NCBI GenBank assembly: GCA_002189105.1
Contig: NIOB01000004.1
Location: 124,001-188,000, forward strand
DNA from: Saccharibacillus soli
GTDB taxonomy: Bacteria > Bacillota > Bacilli > Paenibacillales > Paenibacillaceae
Reading direction: 5' to 3'
DNA length: 64,000 bases
Of the stretch, positions 48,902 to 58,965 are shown piece by piece (within the stretch, counting starts at the first letter, position 1; each line of letters starts with the position of its first letter). A program made the translations under genes and the position numbers. The notes beneath the pieces were generated by a model, which did not search any database, was not told where the DNA came from, and saw only the letters and a list, made by a program, of their open reading frames with translations.

Positions 48902-50662
48902 TTAAGCACCAAATTCCATGTCGTTAAATGGAGGGCGTTCGGATAGGCCTGAATCACCGGAGGCTGCGGCTTGTTTCTCTGCCCGAGCCGCTCTGCGCTT
49001 CTCGCGTCTTGCGATTCCCATCGCCACCAGCATCAACAGCAGCTTCAACGCTCCTGTAGCGAACAGCATCCACGGCAGAGTGATTGCCATCCAGCCGATG
49101 CCGGGTGCCCAGGTTGCGACGACCTGCCAAGGCGCCAGGGGCAAGGTGACATGCAGGATGGCCAGCGGCAGGGCGACATTGCAGGCGAGCAGCAGCAGAA
49201 GGTTGACGGTGATCTTCCAGGGTACCGGGCGGAAAGCCTTTTTCCAGCGAAACAGACTGCGAATCGATCCCAGGAACAGCAGGGCGACGGCAATAGCGAT
49301 CCCATCGGCGATCCCATACAGCTTGTTATAATCCGGCAGACTTTCGATGGAAGGCGTCTGACCGCGCAGAATGTCGTCAATTCCCGGAAGAATATCCGCA
49401 TAGCTAATCATCAGTTGATCGGCCGAGTTGGCCAGAATGAAGATGCCGTGATCGCCGCGAATCCGCATTTCCGAATACGTATTTTCCGTGATGCCATTAT
49501 GCCAGGTGTAATCGCCTGTCTTCTGCCAGCCCATTCCATAGAAGGAACCATCACCGATCGAGACGGTGGATTCGTGCATCTTGGCAATACCTTCGCGGTC
49601 AAGCAGAGTCGTGCCATTCAGCGAGCCGCCTTCCATCTGCATCAGCAGATATTTGGACATATCTTCCGCCGTTGAGACCAGATAACCGGATGGGACAGTT
49701 GCAGAATGTTCGCCCTGTCTTGTGGGAACGGACAGCCCGAAGAGGGATTGGTGCCCGGAGGGTGGACGCAGATCGGACGTTTCAGCCATTGCTGCCTGAG
49801 CACGTTCCGGGGAAGAGAAGCTGTGGCTCATGCCCAGTGGACGGAAGATCTGCTGCTCCATGTAATCTCCGTAAGATTGTCCCGAGACCTGTTGAACAAT
49901 GGCACCCAAAATATTGTAGTTAAGGTTCGAGTATTGATACCCGGCGCCTGCCGGTTGAGTCTGCACGACTTCACGCAGCCGTTGAATATGCTGCATGATC
50001 GTACCGTCTCCCCTGGCTAGAAAAGCAATGCCATCGTAGGTAGACAACCCGCTGGTCTGATTCAGCAGGTCTGCTACTGTGATTCGTGCGGATTGCGCAG
50101 CGTCGGCCAGTCGAAAGTCGGGCAGATAGTCCGTCACCGGTGCATCCAGCTTGATCTTCCCTTGCTCGACCAGCTGCATAACCGCAAGAGCCGTCAATGA
50201 TTTGCTGGTCGAGCCAATCGCCAGTGGTGTCTGCGGCGTCATCGGCCCTGCACCCGGTCCGGCGCTGCCGTAACCCTGCATGTAGACGACCTCTCCGTTC
50301 TGGACAATGCCTACCGCCAGGCCAGGAATATGCAGCCGCTCCCGGGCGGCATTGGCGTAGGCATCGATTTGCTCCGGCTTCCAGGCGGGAGCAGTGGCGT
50401 CTGATTTTGATTCGACAGGTGGATCTTCGACAGGTGGATCTTCGACAGGTGGATCTTCAACACGTGAATCTTCAACACGTGAATCTTCGGAAGATTCGAT
50501 GGGCGTGCCGAATGTGCGGCTTTCCAGCCCGCTCTCGGTAGGCTGTCCCTGTGGTTCGGCGGACAGCTGGGCAGCCGAGGCGTAGGATGAGGCCGGAAGG
50601 AGGATCGAAGCGCCCAGCAGCAGGCTGGACAGGGTGAATCTGATGTTCTTGTTCATGCTCAT
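48902..50662 (-). CDS. membrane-anchored serine hydrolase, class C beta-lactamase family
   Basis: The 586-residue protein has a signal peptide (about 1-30), an acidic linker with five-residue repeats (VEDPP units, about 62-85) and a beta-lactamase/CubicO domain (about 95-440). Its catalytic motifs are STSK (151-154), the YSN triad and HNG. Four membrane helices follow (about 455-560) and a basic, Ala-rich cytosolic tail. Such proteins are usually peptidases or esterases acting on wall peptides rather than drug-resistance enzymes. The ATG at 50662 is six bases after AGAGGGAG. It is divergent from a TetR gene. Confidence 0.85.
   Translation of the reverse strand: MSMNKNIRFTLSSLLLGASILLPASSYASAAQLSAEPQGQPTESGLESRTFGTPIESSEDSRVEDSRVEDPPVEDPPVEDPPVESKSDATAPAWKPEQIDAYANAARERLHIPGLAVGIVQNGEVVYMQGYGSAGPGAGPMTPQTPLAIGSTSKSLTALAVMQLVEQGKIKLDAPVTDYLPDFRLADAAQSARITVADLLNQTSGLSTYDGIAFLARGDGTIMQHIQRLREVVQTQPAGAGYQYSNLNYNILGAIVQQVSGQSYGDYMEQQIFRPLGMSHSFSSPERAQAAMAETSDLRPPSGHQSLFGLSVPTRQGEHSATVPSGYLVSTAEDMSKYLLMQMEGGSLNGTTLLDREGIAKMHESTVSIGDGSFYGMGWQKTGDYTWHNGITENTYSEMRIRGDHGIFILANSADQLMISYADILPGIDDILRGQTPSIESLPDYNKLYGIADGIAIAVALLFLGSIRSLFRWKKAFRPVPWKITVNLLLLLACNVALPLAILHVTLPLAPWQVVATWAPGIGWMAITLPWMLFATGALKLLLMLVAMGIARREKRRAARAEKQAAASGDSGLSERPPFNDMEFGA
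50411..50485. repeat. 15-bp coding minisatellite in the serine hydrolase gene
   Basis: Three identical units TTCGACAGGTGGATC (50411-50455) are followed by two units TTCAACACGTGAATC (50456-50485). They encode the five-residue linker repeats. Confidence 0.9.
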
Positions 50663-50967
50663 GGGAGACTCCCTCTCTGTATCCTGGATTCAGGATCGGG
50701 TCCTGATTTTTTCCGTTTTGTTTGCGCTGTCCTCATTGTAACGAATGGAACTACGCGCCAAATCGGGCATCGGCCTGAAATCCGTCTACGCCCTCAGCCA
50801 CCCGTCAACCTGGACCTAAGGATAGGAACAGCGCCTGGGCGGACACCGAATTGTCGAAAAGTAAAGTGATTACTTACTTACTCGATATGGAAAAACAAGA
50901 CTACAATAGGGGCATGAACAGCAGGATAATCAGTTACCGGGGAACGAACGCTGAAGGGGGAGACGGG
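50663..50967. other. divergent promoter region, serine hydrolase and TetR genes
   Basis: Apart from the operator and promoter at 50859-50907 I see no gene or strong hairpin here. The minus-strand promoter for the serine hydrolase was not identified. Confidence 0.45.
50859..50907 (+). promoter_or_regulatory. TetR operator and promoter
   Basis: AAGTAA at 50859-50864 and TTACTT at 50870-50875 form an inverted repeat with five-base spacer. TTACTC (50878-50883) with TACAAT (50902-50907), an 18-base spacer, gives a plausible promoter starting just downstream, so autorepression is likely. Confidence 0.5.
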
Positions 50968-51738
50968 ATGACGTACCCACTGAAGGAGCTGTTGAACGCG
51001 CCGCTGGGCGAGCAGCAGGGAACGCGGAAGCCGCAGACGGGAACGGATCGCAGAATTTTGGAAGCTGCGCTGGAAGTTTTTGCTCGTCATGGTTATCAAG
51101 GAGCGAAGACGCTGGAGATTGCCCGTACGGCCGGGGTATCGGAGAAGACGTTGTTTCAGCATTTTAAGAGCAAGGAGCAGCTGTTCGCACTTGCCGTGCA
51201 TCCTACGCTGCTCGATCTGGTGGAGCCGCTGGTCAAGCGCTGCTGCGAGAGTGTGCAGGGCATCGACGAGGCCACGGCGGATGGGAACGAGAAGCAGAGG
51301 CGGACAGGCGCTGCCGACGGAGCCAGGGAGACGAATCCGGAATCACCGCCAGGTACATTGAAGCAACGTATGCGTGTGGTGGCATTGGAGCGGCTTCGTT
51401 TTGCTTGTGAAAATCCGGACATGCTCAAGGTCGCGCTTCAGGAACTGCTGATCCGAGACGATTACCGGGAAGCGGTGACCGGCCTGTGGATGGATCAGCT
51501 CGCGCCGCTCATCTCGACTTCGATTGAAGCCGGTATGCAGGCGGGCGAGATTCGGAAGCTGCCTGTTCCAACCGTCATGCGCGTAATTGTCCCTGTACTC
51601 AGCGCGTATGCGATGATTCGCTCCCTCCTGGCTCCCGAAGGTCAGTGGGATGATGAGCAGGAAGTGGAAGGGATGCTGAATATTCTGTTTCACGGATTGG
51701 CTGCGCCGACAGATCCGCCCGCGAACGACTGGACTTAG
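50968..51738 (+). CDS. TetR-family transcriptional regulator
   Basis: The 256-residue protein has a TetR HTH domain (about 25-75: RRILEAALEVFARHGYQGAKTLEIARTAGVSEKTLFQHFKSKEQLF). A helical ligand-binding domain follows, broken by a hydrophilic insert near residues 105-130. The start is placed at ATG 50968 after AAGGGGGA; an in-frame TTG at 50851 lies inside the promoter. It stands 85 bases before the giant activase gene on the same strand, so it may be cotranscribed with and control that gene. The ligand is unknown. Confidence 0.8.
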   Translation: MTYPLKELLNAPLGEQQGTRKPQTGTDRRILEAALEVFARHGYQGAKTLEIARTAGVSEKTLFQHFKSKEQLFALAVHPTLLDLVEPLVKRCCESVQGIDEATADGNEKQRRTGAADGARETNPESPPGTLKQRMRVVALERLRFACENPDMLKVALQELLIRDDYREAVTGLWMDQLAPLISTSIEAGMQAGEIRKLPVPTVMRVIVPVLSAYAMIRSLLAPEGQWDDEQEVEGMLNILFHGLAAPTDPPANDWT

Positions 51739-51823
51739 ATAGAGAACCTAGAAAAAGAACAGTGATGAAGCTGCGATACCAAAAGAACGATACCTACGGA
51801 CAGAGGGGAAGGGTGGATCTGCC

Positions 51824-54800
51824 ATGTCAATGTTGATCGGACTTGATGTTGGTTCTACCACAGTTAAATTAGCCCTATTAAATGAGCGGTATGAGCTGCT
51901 GCACGGCCGCTATGAGCGGCATTATGCGGATATTCGGGGAACCGTGCGGCGGATTCTGGAAGAAGTTTGTGAGCTGTACAGCGATTCGTCGGAGCAGCGC
52001 GGCGCTAACCTGCGTATTTGCGTGACGGGATCAGGCGGAATCGCGGTCTCCAAATGGCTGGCGCTCCCTTTCGTTCAGGAGGTGGCTGCTGGTGCGGAAG
52101 CGGTGGAACGGTTTATTCCGCATACCAATGTGGCGATTGAACTGGGCGGCGAAGATTCCAAGATCACTTTTTTTGAAAGCGCAATCGACCAGCGAATGAA
52201 CGGTTCCTGCGCAGGGGGGACAGGCGCGTTCATCGACCAGATCGCCGCACTGATGCAGACCGATGCTGCCGGACTGAATCAATTGGCAAAGGGCAGCCGT
52301 ACCCTGTATGAGATTGCTTCCCGCTGCGGGGTATTCGCCAAGACCGATGTACAGCCGCTGCTAAACGAAGGGGCAGCTCTTGAAGACATCTCGGCGTCCG
52401 TTCTACAGGCCGTGGTTAATCAGACGATCGGCGGCCTGGCCTGCGGCAAAAAGATCACCGGGAATATCGCTTTTCTCGGTGGGCCGCTGCATTATCTCGA
52501 TGAGCTGCGTCATCGTTTCGTAAAGACGCTGAACGTGGCGCCCGAGCAGATTGTCCTGCCGGAGCGCCCCGAGCTGTTTGTGGCGAAGGGAGCAGCTGTA
52601 GCCGCGCAGCGCGAACATTCGCTGACGTTCGCTGCGCTGGCGAAGAGACTGCCGGGTCTTGCAGCGGCAGCGGAAGACCATGCGGATCGGTTGGAGCCGC
52701 TGTTTGCCAGTCAGGATCAACTGGATGCATTTCGTACCCGTCATGCCCGCAATCGTGTGCAGCGTGCGGAGTTATCACAGGCTAGAGGGCGCTGTTACCT
52801 GGGTATTGATGCAGGTTCGACGACAACCAAACTGGTGCTGATCGATGAGCAGGGACGATTGCTGCATCAGCATTATGGAGCGAATGGCGGGCGTCCGCTT
52901 CATTCGGTAGTCGAAGCACTGCGCGTGCTCTATGACAAGCTCCCGTCAGAGGCCTATATTGCGGCTTCTACGGCAACCGGCTATGGTGAAGGTCTGGTCA
53001 AGTCAGCGCTTGGAGCAGATTTTGGCGAGATCGAGACGGTGGCGCACTACAAGGCAGCCGATCATTTTCTGCCGGGCGCAGATTTTATCCTCGACATCGG
53101 CGGACAGGATATGAAATGCCTGCGGGTCAAGGACGGGGCGATAGACAGTATTCTGCTTAACGAAGCCTGTTCGTCGGGATGCGGTTCGTTTATTGAAACC
53201 TTTGCCGAATCGCTTAAGATGAACGTACGGGATTTCGCTGAAGCGGCACTGCTTGCGCCGCAGCCGCTGGATCTGGGTTCGCGCTGTACTGTATTTATGA
53301 ATTCAAGGGTCAAGCAGGCGCAAAAAGAAGGCGCGACACTCGGCGAGATCTCGGCTGGGTTATCGGGTTCAGTCGTCAAAAATGCGCTGTACAAGGTCAT
53401 CAAAGTACGCGGCCCGCAGGACCTGGGCAGCCGTATCGTCGTGCAGGGAGGCACTTTCCATAATGATGCGGTGCTGCGAGCTTTTGAACGCGAGGTTGGG
53501 CAGGAGGTTATTCGCCCCGATATTGCCGGGCTGATGGGGGCGTTTGGGGCAGCTTTGATTGCCCGTGAACGCGGAACGGAACATGAACGAAGCGGCTTGG
53601 TCGCGGCTTGTCAATTGGACGGATTCCGGGCAGAATCGTCCATGCGCCGCTGTGGACTATGCGGCAACAACTGCATGCTGACCGTGAATCGATTTGGTGA
53701 TGGACGGGAATATATTACCGGCAATCGCTGTGAACGTGGGGCAGGAGGAGAGAAGAATCCGGATGGCGTTATCAATCTGTTCGATTACAAGCTGGAACGG
53801 TTGTTTGGCTACAAACCGCTGCCGCTGGATCGGGCGGAACGCGGTCGCGTTGGCCTGCCCCGCGTACTAAACATGTATGAGAATTATCCATTCTGGTTCA
53901 CCTTCTTCACCCGCTTGAAATTCCGCGTGGAACTGTCTCCACGCTCATCCAAAAAAATCTATGAGCGCGGTCTGGAGACTATTCCGTCCGACACCGCCTG
54001 TTATCCGGCGAAGCTGGCGCACGGACACATCGAAAGTCTGGTTCGGCGCGGAGTGGATCTGATCTTCTATCCATCGCTGCCGCGCGAACGCAGCGAGAGT
54101 GCCGGTGCGGATGACTGCTTCAACTGTCCGGTGGTGTCCGGGTATCCGCAGGTGCTTGGCAGCAATGTCGATTCGCTATCCGGGGTTCGTTATCTGGCTC
54201 CTTACCTGCCTTTTGAAGATACGAGAAAGCTGGCGCGGCGCCTTCATGAGGAACTGCGTGAGTTCGGGATTACGCTGGACGAGATCAAGGAAGCGGCTGC
54301 CGAAGCCCGTCTGGAAGAACGGCGGGCACAGGCGGATATTCGCAGTGCCGGTGAGCGGGCGCTTGCCCAGCTCCAAGCCAAGGGTGGCGTCGGGATCGTA
54401 CTCGCCGGACGTCCGTACCATCTCGATCCCGAGATTCATCATGGGATTCCTGAGTTGATCGCCAGCCTGGGCATGGCTGTGCTGACGGAAGATTCGGTGG
54501 CTCATCTGGGCGAGCCTCCACGTCCGCTTACCTTCGTCGATCAGTGGATGTATCACTCTCGTCTGTACCGGGCCGCAGACGTCGTCGCCAAGTACGACTG
54601 TCTCGAATTGGTGCAGTTGAACTCCTTTGGCTGCGGGCTGGATTCGGTCACTGGCGATCAGGTCGCCGAGCTGCTGCAAGCCGCAGGTAAGCTGTACACA
54701 CAGCTGAAGATTGACGAAGGTTCCAACCTCGGGGCAGCGCGTATCCGACTGCGTTCACTCAAGGCGGCTGCCCTGGAGCAGCGTGAACGAGCCGGGCGGG

Positions 54801-56407
54801 TGGAGGTACAGAGCAAGGGGCAGGCATCATTAGAAAAGCGAGTACAGGCAGACATAGAGATCCAAACAGAGGAAGAAGACCGGCGTTTATCGGGCGAAGC
54901 TCCAACCTCCCAGATCGCTTCGCCTGATCGCCAGGGGCGAATAAAAATCTCTCGATCATCCCTTCAACGCTCTGGAACTGCACTGCCGCCCGCCTTCACC
55001 CGGGACATGCGCCGAACGCATACGATCCTGGCTCCGCAGATGTCGCCCATCCATTTTGATCTGTTGGAAGAGGCCTTTAATGCCTCGGGGTATCGCTTGG
55101 AAGTGCTGAAGGAGGCAGGCAGCCAGGAGATCGGTACAGGGCTGCGGCATGTCAACAACGATGCCTGTTTCCCGTCGATTATTGTGACCGGTCAATTGGT
55201 AGCGGCATTGCAGTCCGGGCGTTATGACCCGAAGAACACGTCCGTGCTGATTACCCAGACCGGCGGAGGCTGCCGGGCAACCAACTATATCGGCTTCATT
55301 CGCAAGGCACTGCGTGACGCTGGATTCCCGGATGTTCCGGTAGTGGCGCTGGGCACTGCGCCAACTTCCGAACAGCCGGGCTTCAAGATTACGCCGGGAT
55401 TGCTCAACAAGGCATTGATGGCGATTCTGTACGGGGATCTGCTCATGCGCCTGCTCTATCGGACGCGGCCTTATGAAGCGGTGCCGGGTTCTGCCGACGC
55501 GCTCTACAAAGCCTGGATCGCCCCCTGCAAAACCTCGATTCGCAGCGGTTCTCTGCGCGTCTTTCGCACGCAGACCGCAGCGATTGTGAAGGACTTTGAC
55601 GAGCTGCCTCTGCTGAATTTAAGCAAGCCGAGAGTTGGCGTCGTTGGAGAGATTCTCCTCAAGTTCCATCCCGGTGCGAACGGTGATCTGGTGAAGCTCT
55701 TGGAGAGCGAAGGAGCCGAAGCGGTGATGCCGGATCTGATGGATTTCTTCCTGTACTGCTTCAATGACAGCGGCTTTAATCTGCGTCATCTGGGAGCGTC
55801 GCTGGGTAAGCGATTTACCGGAATGGCTTTTACCCAGGTTATCGAATGGTACCGCCGTCCGATGAGAGAGGCGCTGGCTGCGAGCCGCCGCTTTACGCAG
55901 CCGCTATACATTGACGAGCTGGCGGACAAAGCCAGTCGTGTGGTATCGCTGGGCAGTCAATGTGGAGAAGGCTGGCTGCTGGCCGCCGAGATGCTGGAAC
56001 TGCTGGAGAGCGGCGTGAGCAACGTGATCTGCTTGCAGCCGTTCGCCTGCCTGCCGAATCATATTACAGGACGCGGCGTGTTCAAGGCCGTGAAGAAGCT
56101 GCATCCTTCGGCCAATCTAGCGGCCGTGGATTACGACCCGAGCGCGACTGAAGTGAATCAGCTGAATCGGATCAAGCTGATGCTGTCCACCGCTCTACGC
56201 ACGCTGCACAAGCGTGAGGAAGCCGAAGCTGCGGCTTCCTCCGGTTCAAGCGGCCCAGGCCGCTTAGCGCGATCGGCCGCAGGCGGGCTTCCGCCGGAGG
56301 CTCCAGCCGGCGCTGGGCGTGCAGCTTCGCCGCACGCAGCCGCCTTGGCGGTATCGGATTCCATTTCAATGCCCTTCAGCGGTTCTAAACCGAGAGGAGC
56401 TGATTGA
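51824..56407 (+). CDS. giant double activase / HgdB-like protein, 2-hydroxyacyl-CoA dehydratase activase family
   Basis: The 1527-residue protein has two ASKHA ATPase domains of the dehydratase-activator type (about 1-260 and 323-590). Both keep the paired cysteines that would hold a shared [4Fe-4S] cluster: [10 protein letters not shown] with ASRCGVF, and [10 protein letters not shown] with GSRCTVF. A four-Cys segment [10 protein letters not shown] (about 606-617) follows, then a DUF2229-like part and an HgdB-like C-terminal region (about 1059-1460: [40 protein letters not shown]). Residues 1461-1527 are a Pro/Ala/Ser tail. Proteins of this design are widespread in Firmicutes; the reaction is unproven. 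ATG at 51824 follows GGGGAAGGG. No dehydratase subunit genes lie nearby. Confidence 0.88.
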   Translation: MSMLIGLDVGSTTVKLALLNERYELLHGRYERHYADIRGTVRRILEEVCELYSDSSEQRGANLRICVTGSGGIAVSKWLALPFVQEVAAGAEAVERFIPHTNVAIELGGEDSKITFFESAIDQRMNGSCAGGTGAFIDQIAALMQTDAAGLNQLAKGSRTLYEIASRCGVFAKTDVQPLLNEGAALEDISASVLQAVVNQTIGGLACGKKITGNIAFLGGPLHYLDELRHRFVKTLNVAPEQIVLPERPELFVAKGAAVAAQREHSLTFAALAKRLPGLAAAAEDHADRLEPLFASQDQLDAFRTRHARNRVQRAELSQARGRCYLGIDAGSTTTKLVLIDEQGRLLHQHYGANGGRPLHSVVEALRVLYDKLPSEAYIAASTATGYGEGLVKSALGADFGEIETVAHYKAADHFLPGADFILDIGGQDMKCLRVKDGAIDSILLNEACSSGCGSFIETFAESLKMNVRDFAEAALLAPQPLDLGSRCTVFMNSRVKQAQKEGATLGEISAGLSGSVVKNALYKVIKVRGPQDLGSRIVVQGGTFHNDAVLRAFEREVGQEVIRPDIAGLMGAFGAALIARERGTEHERSGLVAACQLDGFRAESSMRRCGLCGNNCMLTVNRFGDGREYITGNRCERGAGGEKNPDGVINLFDYKLERLFGYKPLPLDRAERGRVGLPRVLNMYENYPFWFTFFTRLKFRVELSPRSSKKIYERGLETIPSDTACYPAKLAHGHIESLVRRGVDLIFYPSLPRERSESAGADDCFNCPVVSGYPQVLGSNVDSLSGVRYLAPYLPFEDTRKLARRLHEELREFGITLDEIKEAAAEARLEERRAQADIRSAGERALAQLQAKGGVGIVLAGRPYHLDPEIHHGIPELIASLGMAVLTEDSVAHLGEPPRPLTFVDQWMYHSRLYRAADVVAKYDCLELVQLNSFGCGLDSVTGDQVAELLQAAGKLYTQLKIDEGSNLGAARIRLRSLKAAALEQRERAGRVEVQSKGQASLEKRVQADIEIQTEEEDRRLSGEAPTSQIASPDRQGRIKISRSSLQRSGTALPPAFTRDMRRTHTILAPQMSPIHFDLLEEAFNASGYRLEVLKEAGSQEIGTGLRHVNNDACFPSIIVTGQLVAALQSGRYDPKNTSVLITQTGGGCRATNYIGFIRKALRDAGFPDVPVVALGTAPTSEQPGFKITPGLLNKALMAILYGDLLMRLLYRTRPYEAVPGSADALYKAWIAPCKTSIRSGSLRVFRTQTAAIVKDFDELPLLNLSKPRVGVVGEILLKFHPGANGDLVKLLESEGAEAVMPDLMDFFLYCFNDSGFNLRHLGASLGKRFTGMAFTQVIEWYRRPMREALAASRRFTQPLYIDELADKASRVVSLGSQCGEGWLLAAEMLELLESGVSNVICLQPFACLPNHITGRGVFKAVKKLHPSANLAAVDYDPSATEVNQLNRIKLMLSTALRTLHKREEAEAAASSGSSGPGRLARSAAGGLPPEAPAGAGRAASPHAAALAVSDSISMPFSGSKPRGAD

Positions 56408-56547
56408 ACATAGACAGCTTATTCTACATCTGGGGCGTCTTCGGCATGGTAATGCCTATTATCGTCGCCGTCATCACATCTATCATCTACTACTTTATTA
56501 TACGCAAAGCCGTTAATGATTCGGACATGGCCAACGAGATCCATTGA
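56404..56547 (+). CDS. 47-residue single-pass membrane protein
   Basis: TTG at 56404 overlaps the activase stop codon, with AGAGGAG at 56393-56399. The peptide starts [18 protein letters not shown], has one strongly hydrophobic helix (about residues 6-32), then [14 protein letters not shown]. Composition and tight coupling suggest a real gene, possibly tethering or regulating the large protein. I do not recognise the family. Confidence 0.65.
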   Translation: MNIDSLFYIWGVFGMVMPIIVAVITSIIYYFIIRKAVNDSDMANEIH

Positions 56548-56738
56548 GGCAGGAACGCGCCCGCAGTCAAGATTGAAGGAGTCGGTAGGAAGTAGGAAGT
56601 GCTGACCTTCAGAGAGTGCGAACAGCTGTGCAGGAACGAGGGGCTGGAGCGCGAATCTTTTTGGATAATAAGCGGGAGTCTAAGGTTGATGCAAGGTGCA
56701 TACTGGAAGCCCCCGATTCTAGGCCAAGGAGGAGACTT

Positions 56739-57281
56739 ATGCCGAGCTTGATGCAGTCGTTAAGCCATCTGAAGATGGAGGACATTCCATGGAGCCGCCT
56801 GAGTACCGCATATGGAAGAGGTACAGAAATACCGGATTCGATCCGCGAACACCGCTTCGGTGAGATTGGGCAGTTGATCGAGCATCAGGGCACATTGTGG
56901 CAGGTGACGCCGTGGACGCTGCTGTTTATGTTGAGGGAGTCGGCGGGCAGGAGGCTGGATGAACTTCCGGAGAAAGAGCGTCTGGTCTACAACGCGGTAT
57001 GGGAAGCCATTCGGGACGTGGAGGAGAGCGGACAGGAGATCCCGGAATATCCATCCGATCCGCTTGATCTGCTGCGCGAAGAACTGCTCTGGGCGAAAGA
57101 GGCTGACTCGGACGACGAAGAAGCAGAAGAAGATGAAGAAGATGAGAGCGAATGGCTGGAAGAAGAGATGCGCGGTTACGATCCTGCCAGCTTCGCCGCT
57201 TATTACAAGTACAGCCAGCGGCTGCTGGAAGAAGCTTTTCCCGGCGAATACGGCATGGATGTGTGCGGTGGTAAGGGGTGA
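56739..57281 (+). CDS. unknown acidic protein, 180 residues
   Basis: I do not recognise this protein. It starts MPSLMQSLSHLKMEDIPWSR, has a mixed helical core (TPWTLLFMLRESAGRRLDELPEKERLVYNAVWEAIRDVEES) and an acidic run of Asp/Glu around residues 128-145. No signal peptide or membrane helix is visible. The start is ATG at 56739, about six bases after AAGGAGGAG. It is followed without a gap by a GNAT gene and then a zinc-ribbon protein, so the three form an operon. Confidence 0.75.
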   Translation: MPSLMQSLSHLKMEDIPWSRLSTAYGRGTEIPDSIREHRFGEIGQLIEHQGTLWQVTPWTLLFMLRESAGRRLDELPEKERLVYNAVWEAIRDVEESGQEIPEYPSDPLDLLREELLWAKEADSDDEEAEEDEEDESEWLEEEMRGYDPASFAAYYKYSQRLLEEAFPGEYGMDVCGGKG

Positions 57282-57286
57282 AGCGA

Positions 57287-57808
57287 ATGAAAGAAGCACA
57301 AGCGGCATCATACAGCGTACTCAAGATCCACGAGGAACTGAGGCTCCGCCCTTATGCAGGTATAAAAGATGCTGTGGCGGCTCAACCGTGGTACAGCGAT
57401 CGGGAAGTGCTGCGAATGTCGGAAGGTATGGAGACAGGTGTTTACGATTCGGCAGCCATTCTGCGCATGTACAGCCATCTGAGCGGTGCGGGTGAATTGT
57501 ATATGATTGAAGTGCTTGAAAAAGACGGCTGGCGACCCATCGGCGATGCGGCGCTGTTGGAGAATAATCTGCCGATCACCATCGGAGACGCCCATTACCG
57601 CTCGCGCGGAATCGGCCGCTGCGTGCTGGATCGACTGATCGGACGTGCACGTGAGAAGGGATGGCAGATGCTGAAGATCGGGATGATCTACAGCTACAAT
57701 GAACGTTCGCGCCGACTGTATACAGGAGCCGGATTCGTCCCAGTGTGCGAGGTGGTCGATGCGAATGGTAACGTGGGATTTTCATATGAGCGAAAGCTGC
57801 AACCTTGA
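57287..57808 (+). CDS. GNAT-family N-acetyltransferase
   Basis: The 173-residue protein has a C-terminal acetyl-CoA binding region RSRGIGRCVLDRLIGRAREKGW (about 106-127) and the closing strand-helix NERSRRLYTGAGFVPVCEV. The N-terminal half (ASYSVLKIHEELRLRPYAGIKDAV) is typical of RimJ/RimL-like GNATs. It acetylates an unknown amine. The start is ATG at 57287, nine bases after AAGGGG. An in-frame GTG at 57278 overlaps the previous stop. It sits second in a three-gene operon. Confidence 0.85.
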   Translation: MKEAQAASYSVLKIHEELRLRPYAGIKDAVAAQPWYSDREVLRMSEGMETGVYDSAAILRMYSHLSGAGELYMIEVLEKDGWRPIGDAALLENNLPITIGDAHYRSRGIGRCVLDRLIGRAREKGWQMLKIGMIYSYNERSRRLYTGAGFVPVCEVVDANGNVGFSYERKLQP

Positions 57809-57834
57809 ATGATGCGAAGAAGGGGGAATCCCCA

Positions 57835-58371
57835 TTGAGCGTATACACATCGATTCGACAGTTGATCGAAGAACTTGATCGTTCGATCTTTGAATCTGCC
57901 GCGCCGCCCGAGCCGAGGTATGCGGTGCTGACGATGCGCGAGCTGATGCCCGAGATTTGGCGTTACGGGAAAAATATGAATCCGAAGGATTGGGATCGGC
58001 TTCAGCCTTATATCGAGAGCGACGAAGAGATCCTGATTTCTGAGGAAGCTTACCGTGATGCACGAAGTTCCTGGGAACGGATAAAAAATCAACGGCACGA
58101 AAAGAAGGGAGTTGGCGCTTTTTACACAGGTCTGGCTCATGTATGGGAAGATTTGCTTGTATACAGCCGTTCCTGGTCAGAGTGCTGTGACCGATGCCAA
58201 GGGACTTTACGCTATTATGTCCTGGCGGATGACAAGGCGGCATCCAAGACACTGGTTACCTCATGCGACATCTGTATGGGCCTGTTTGACGCAAGCAGTG
58301 GAGAGTTAATCATGGCCTACAGTCACTCATCCATCCGCCGCGCAGTCAAAACTGATCTCGAACCTCTCTAA
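57835..58371 (+). CDS. unknown protein with two CxxC knuckles, 178 residues
   Basis: The family is not recognised. The protein has helical N-terminal parts (YTSIRQLIEELDRSIFES, VLTMRELMPEIWRYGKN). The C-terminal segment has ECCDRCQGTLRYYVL and VTSCDICMGLFDASSG; two CxxC pairs about 30 residues apart suggest a zinc ribbon or treble clef. The start is TTG at 57835, seven bases after AAGGGGGA; an in-frame TTG at 57805 overlaps the GNAT stop but has a poorer site. It is third in the operon with the GNAT gene. Confidence 0.75.
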   Translation: MSVYTSIRQLIEELDRSIFESAAPPEPRYAVLTMRELMPEIWRYGKNMNPKDWDRLQPYIESDEEILISEEAYRDARSSWERIKNQRHEKKGVGAFYTGLAHVWEDLLVYSRSWSECCDRCQGTLRYYVLADDKAASKTLVTSCDICMGLFDASSGELIMAYSHSSIRRAVKTDLEPL

Positions 58372-58545
58372 GTCTGGTCAATAAGTGCTGAAAATGCCGA
58401 AAAACGTGGGTCTCGCAGATGCGTACGCCCCAAAAGCGGGTACATAAAAAACACACGGACCAAGCCCAGCCAGGCCAGGCGAAGCCAAGCGGAGCCGAAC
58501 CCAGTCGAGTCGAAGGTCCAAATCCGGTATTCGGGAGGGACGCGT

Positions 58546-58752
58546 ATGCTGCTGCTGATCGGAGTGTTTCTGCTGCTGTGCCCGCTGGCTTTGGTTCGTC
58601 CGGATCGTCTGGTGCACCCATCGGTTGATCCGGTTGAGCGAGGAGTCACCGAGCCGAGGAGTTTTCTGTCCGAAGGTTATCGGGCGGTCGGATTTTTCAT
58701 GCTGCTGGTGTCTCTGTCGATCGGAATTCTGTTGATGTTCCATGGGGGTTAG
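58546..58752 (+). CDS. small membrane protein, 68 residues
   Basis: The peptide has two hydrophobic segments (MLLLIGVFLLLCPLALV at the start and AVGFFMLLVSLSIGILLMF near the end) joined by a polar loop. It has a good ribosome binding site, GGGAGGG, seven bases before ATG 58546. The family is not recognised. It lies 174 bases after the zinc-knuckle gene, beyond a low-complexity stretch, and could be monocistronic. Confidence 0.7.
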   Translation: MLLLIGVFLLLCPLALVRPDRLVHPSVDPVERGVTEPRSFLSEGYRAVGFFMLLVSLSIGILLMFHGG

Positions 58753-58965
58753 AAGAGAATGATCGCTGTAGGCCGGAGTCGATTTCGGGGTTTTTCCCAG
58801 CGGGAAGGGCCTTTTTGCAGTGCGCAGAATCGATGACAGACGGTTGTTTGAAAACGGCGTGATTTTAAGGCAAACTGGGAAGTAGCGATTCAGGCAAATG
58901 GAGACCCACAAGTGAACATCGGAAACTAGAGGAACAGACGGGCGAACCCCAAGGAGGATATGGAA

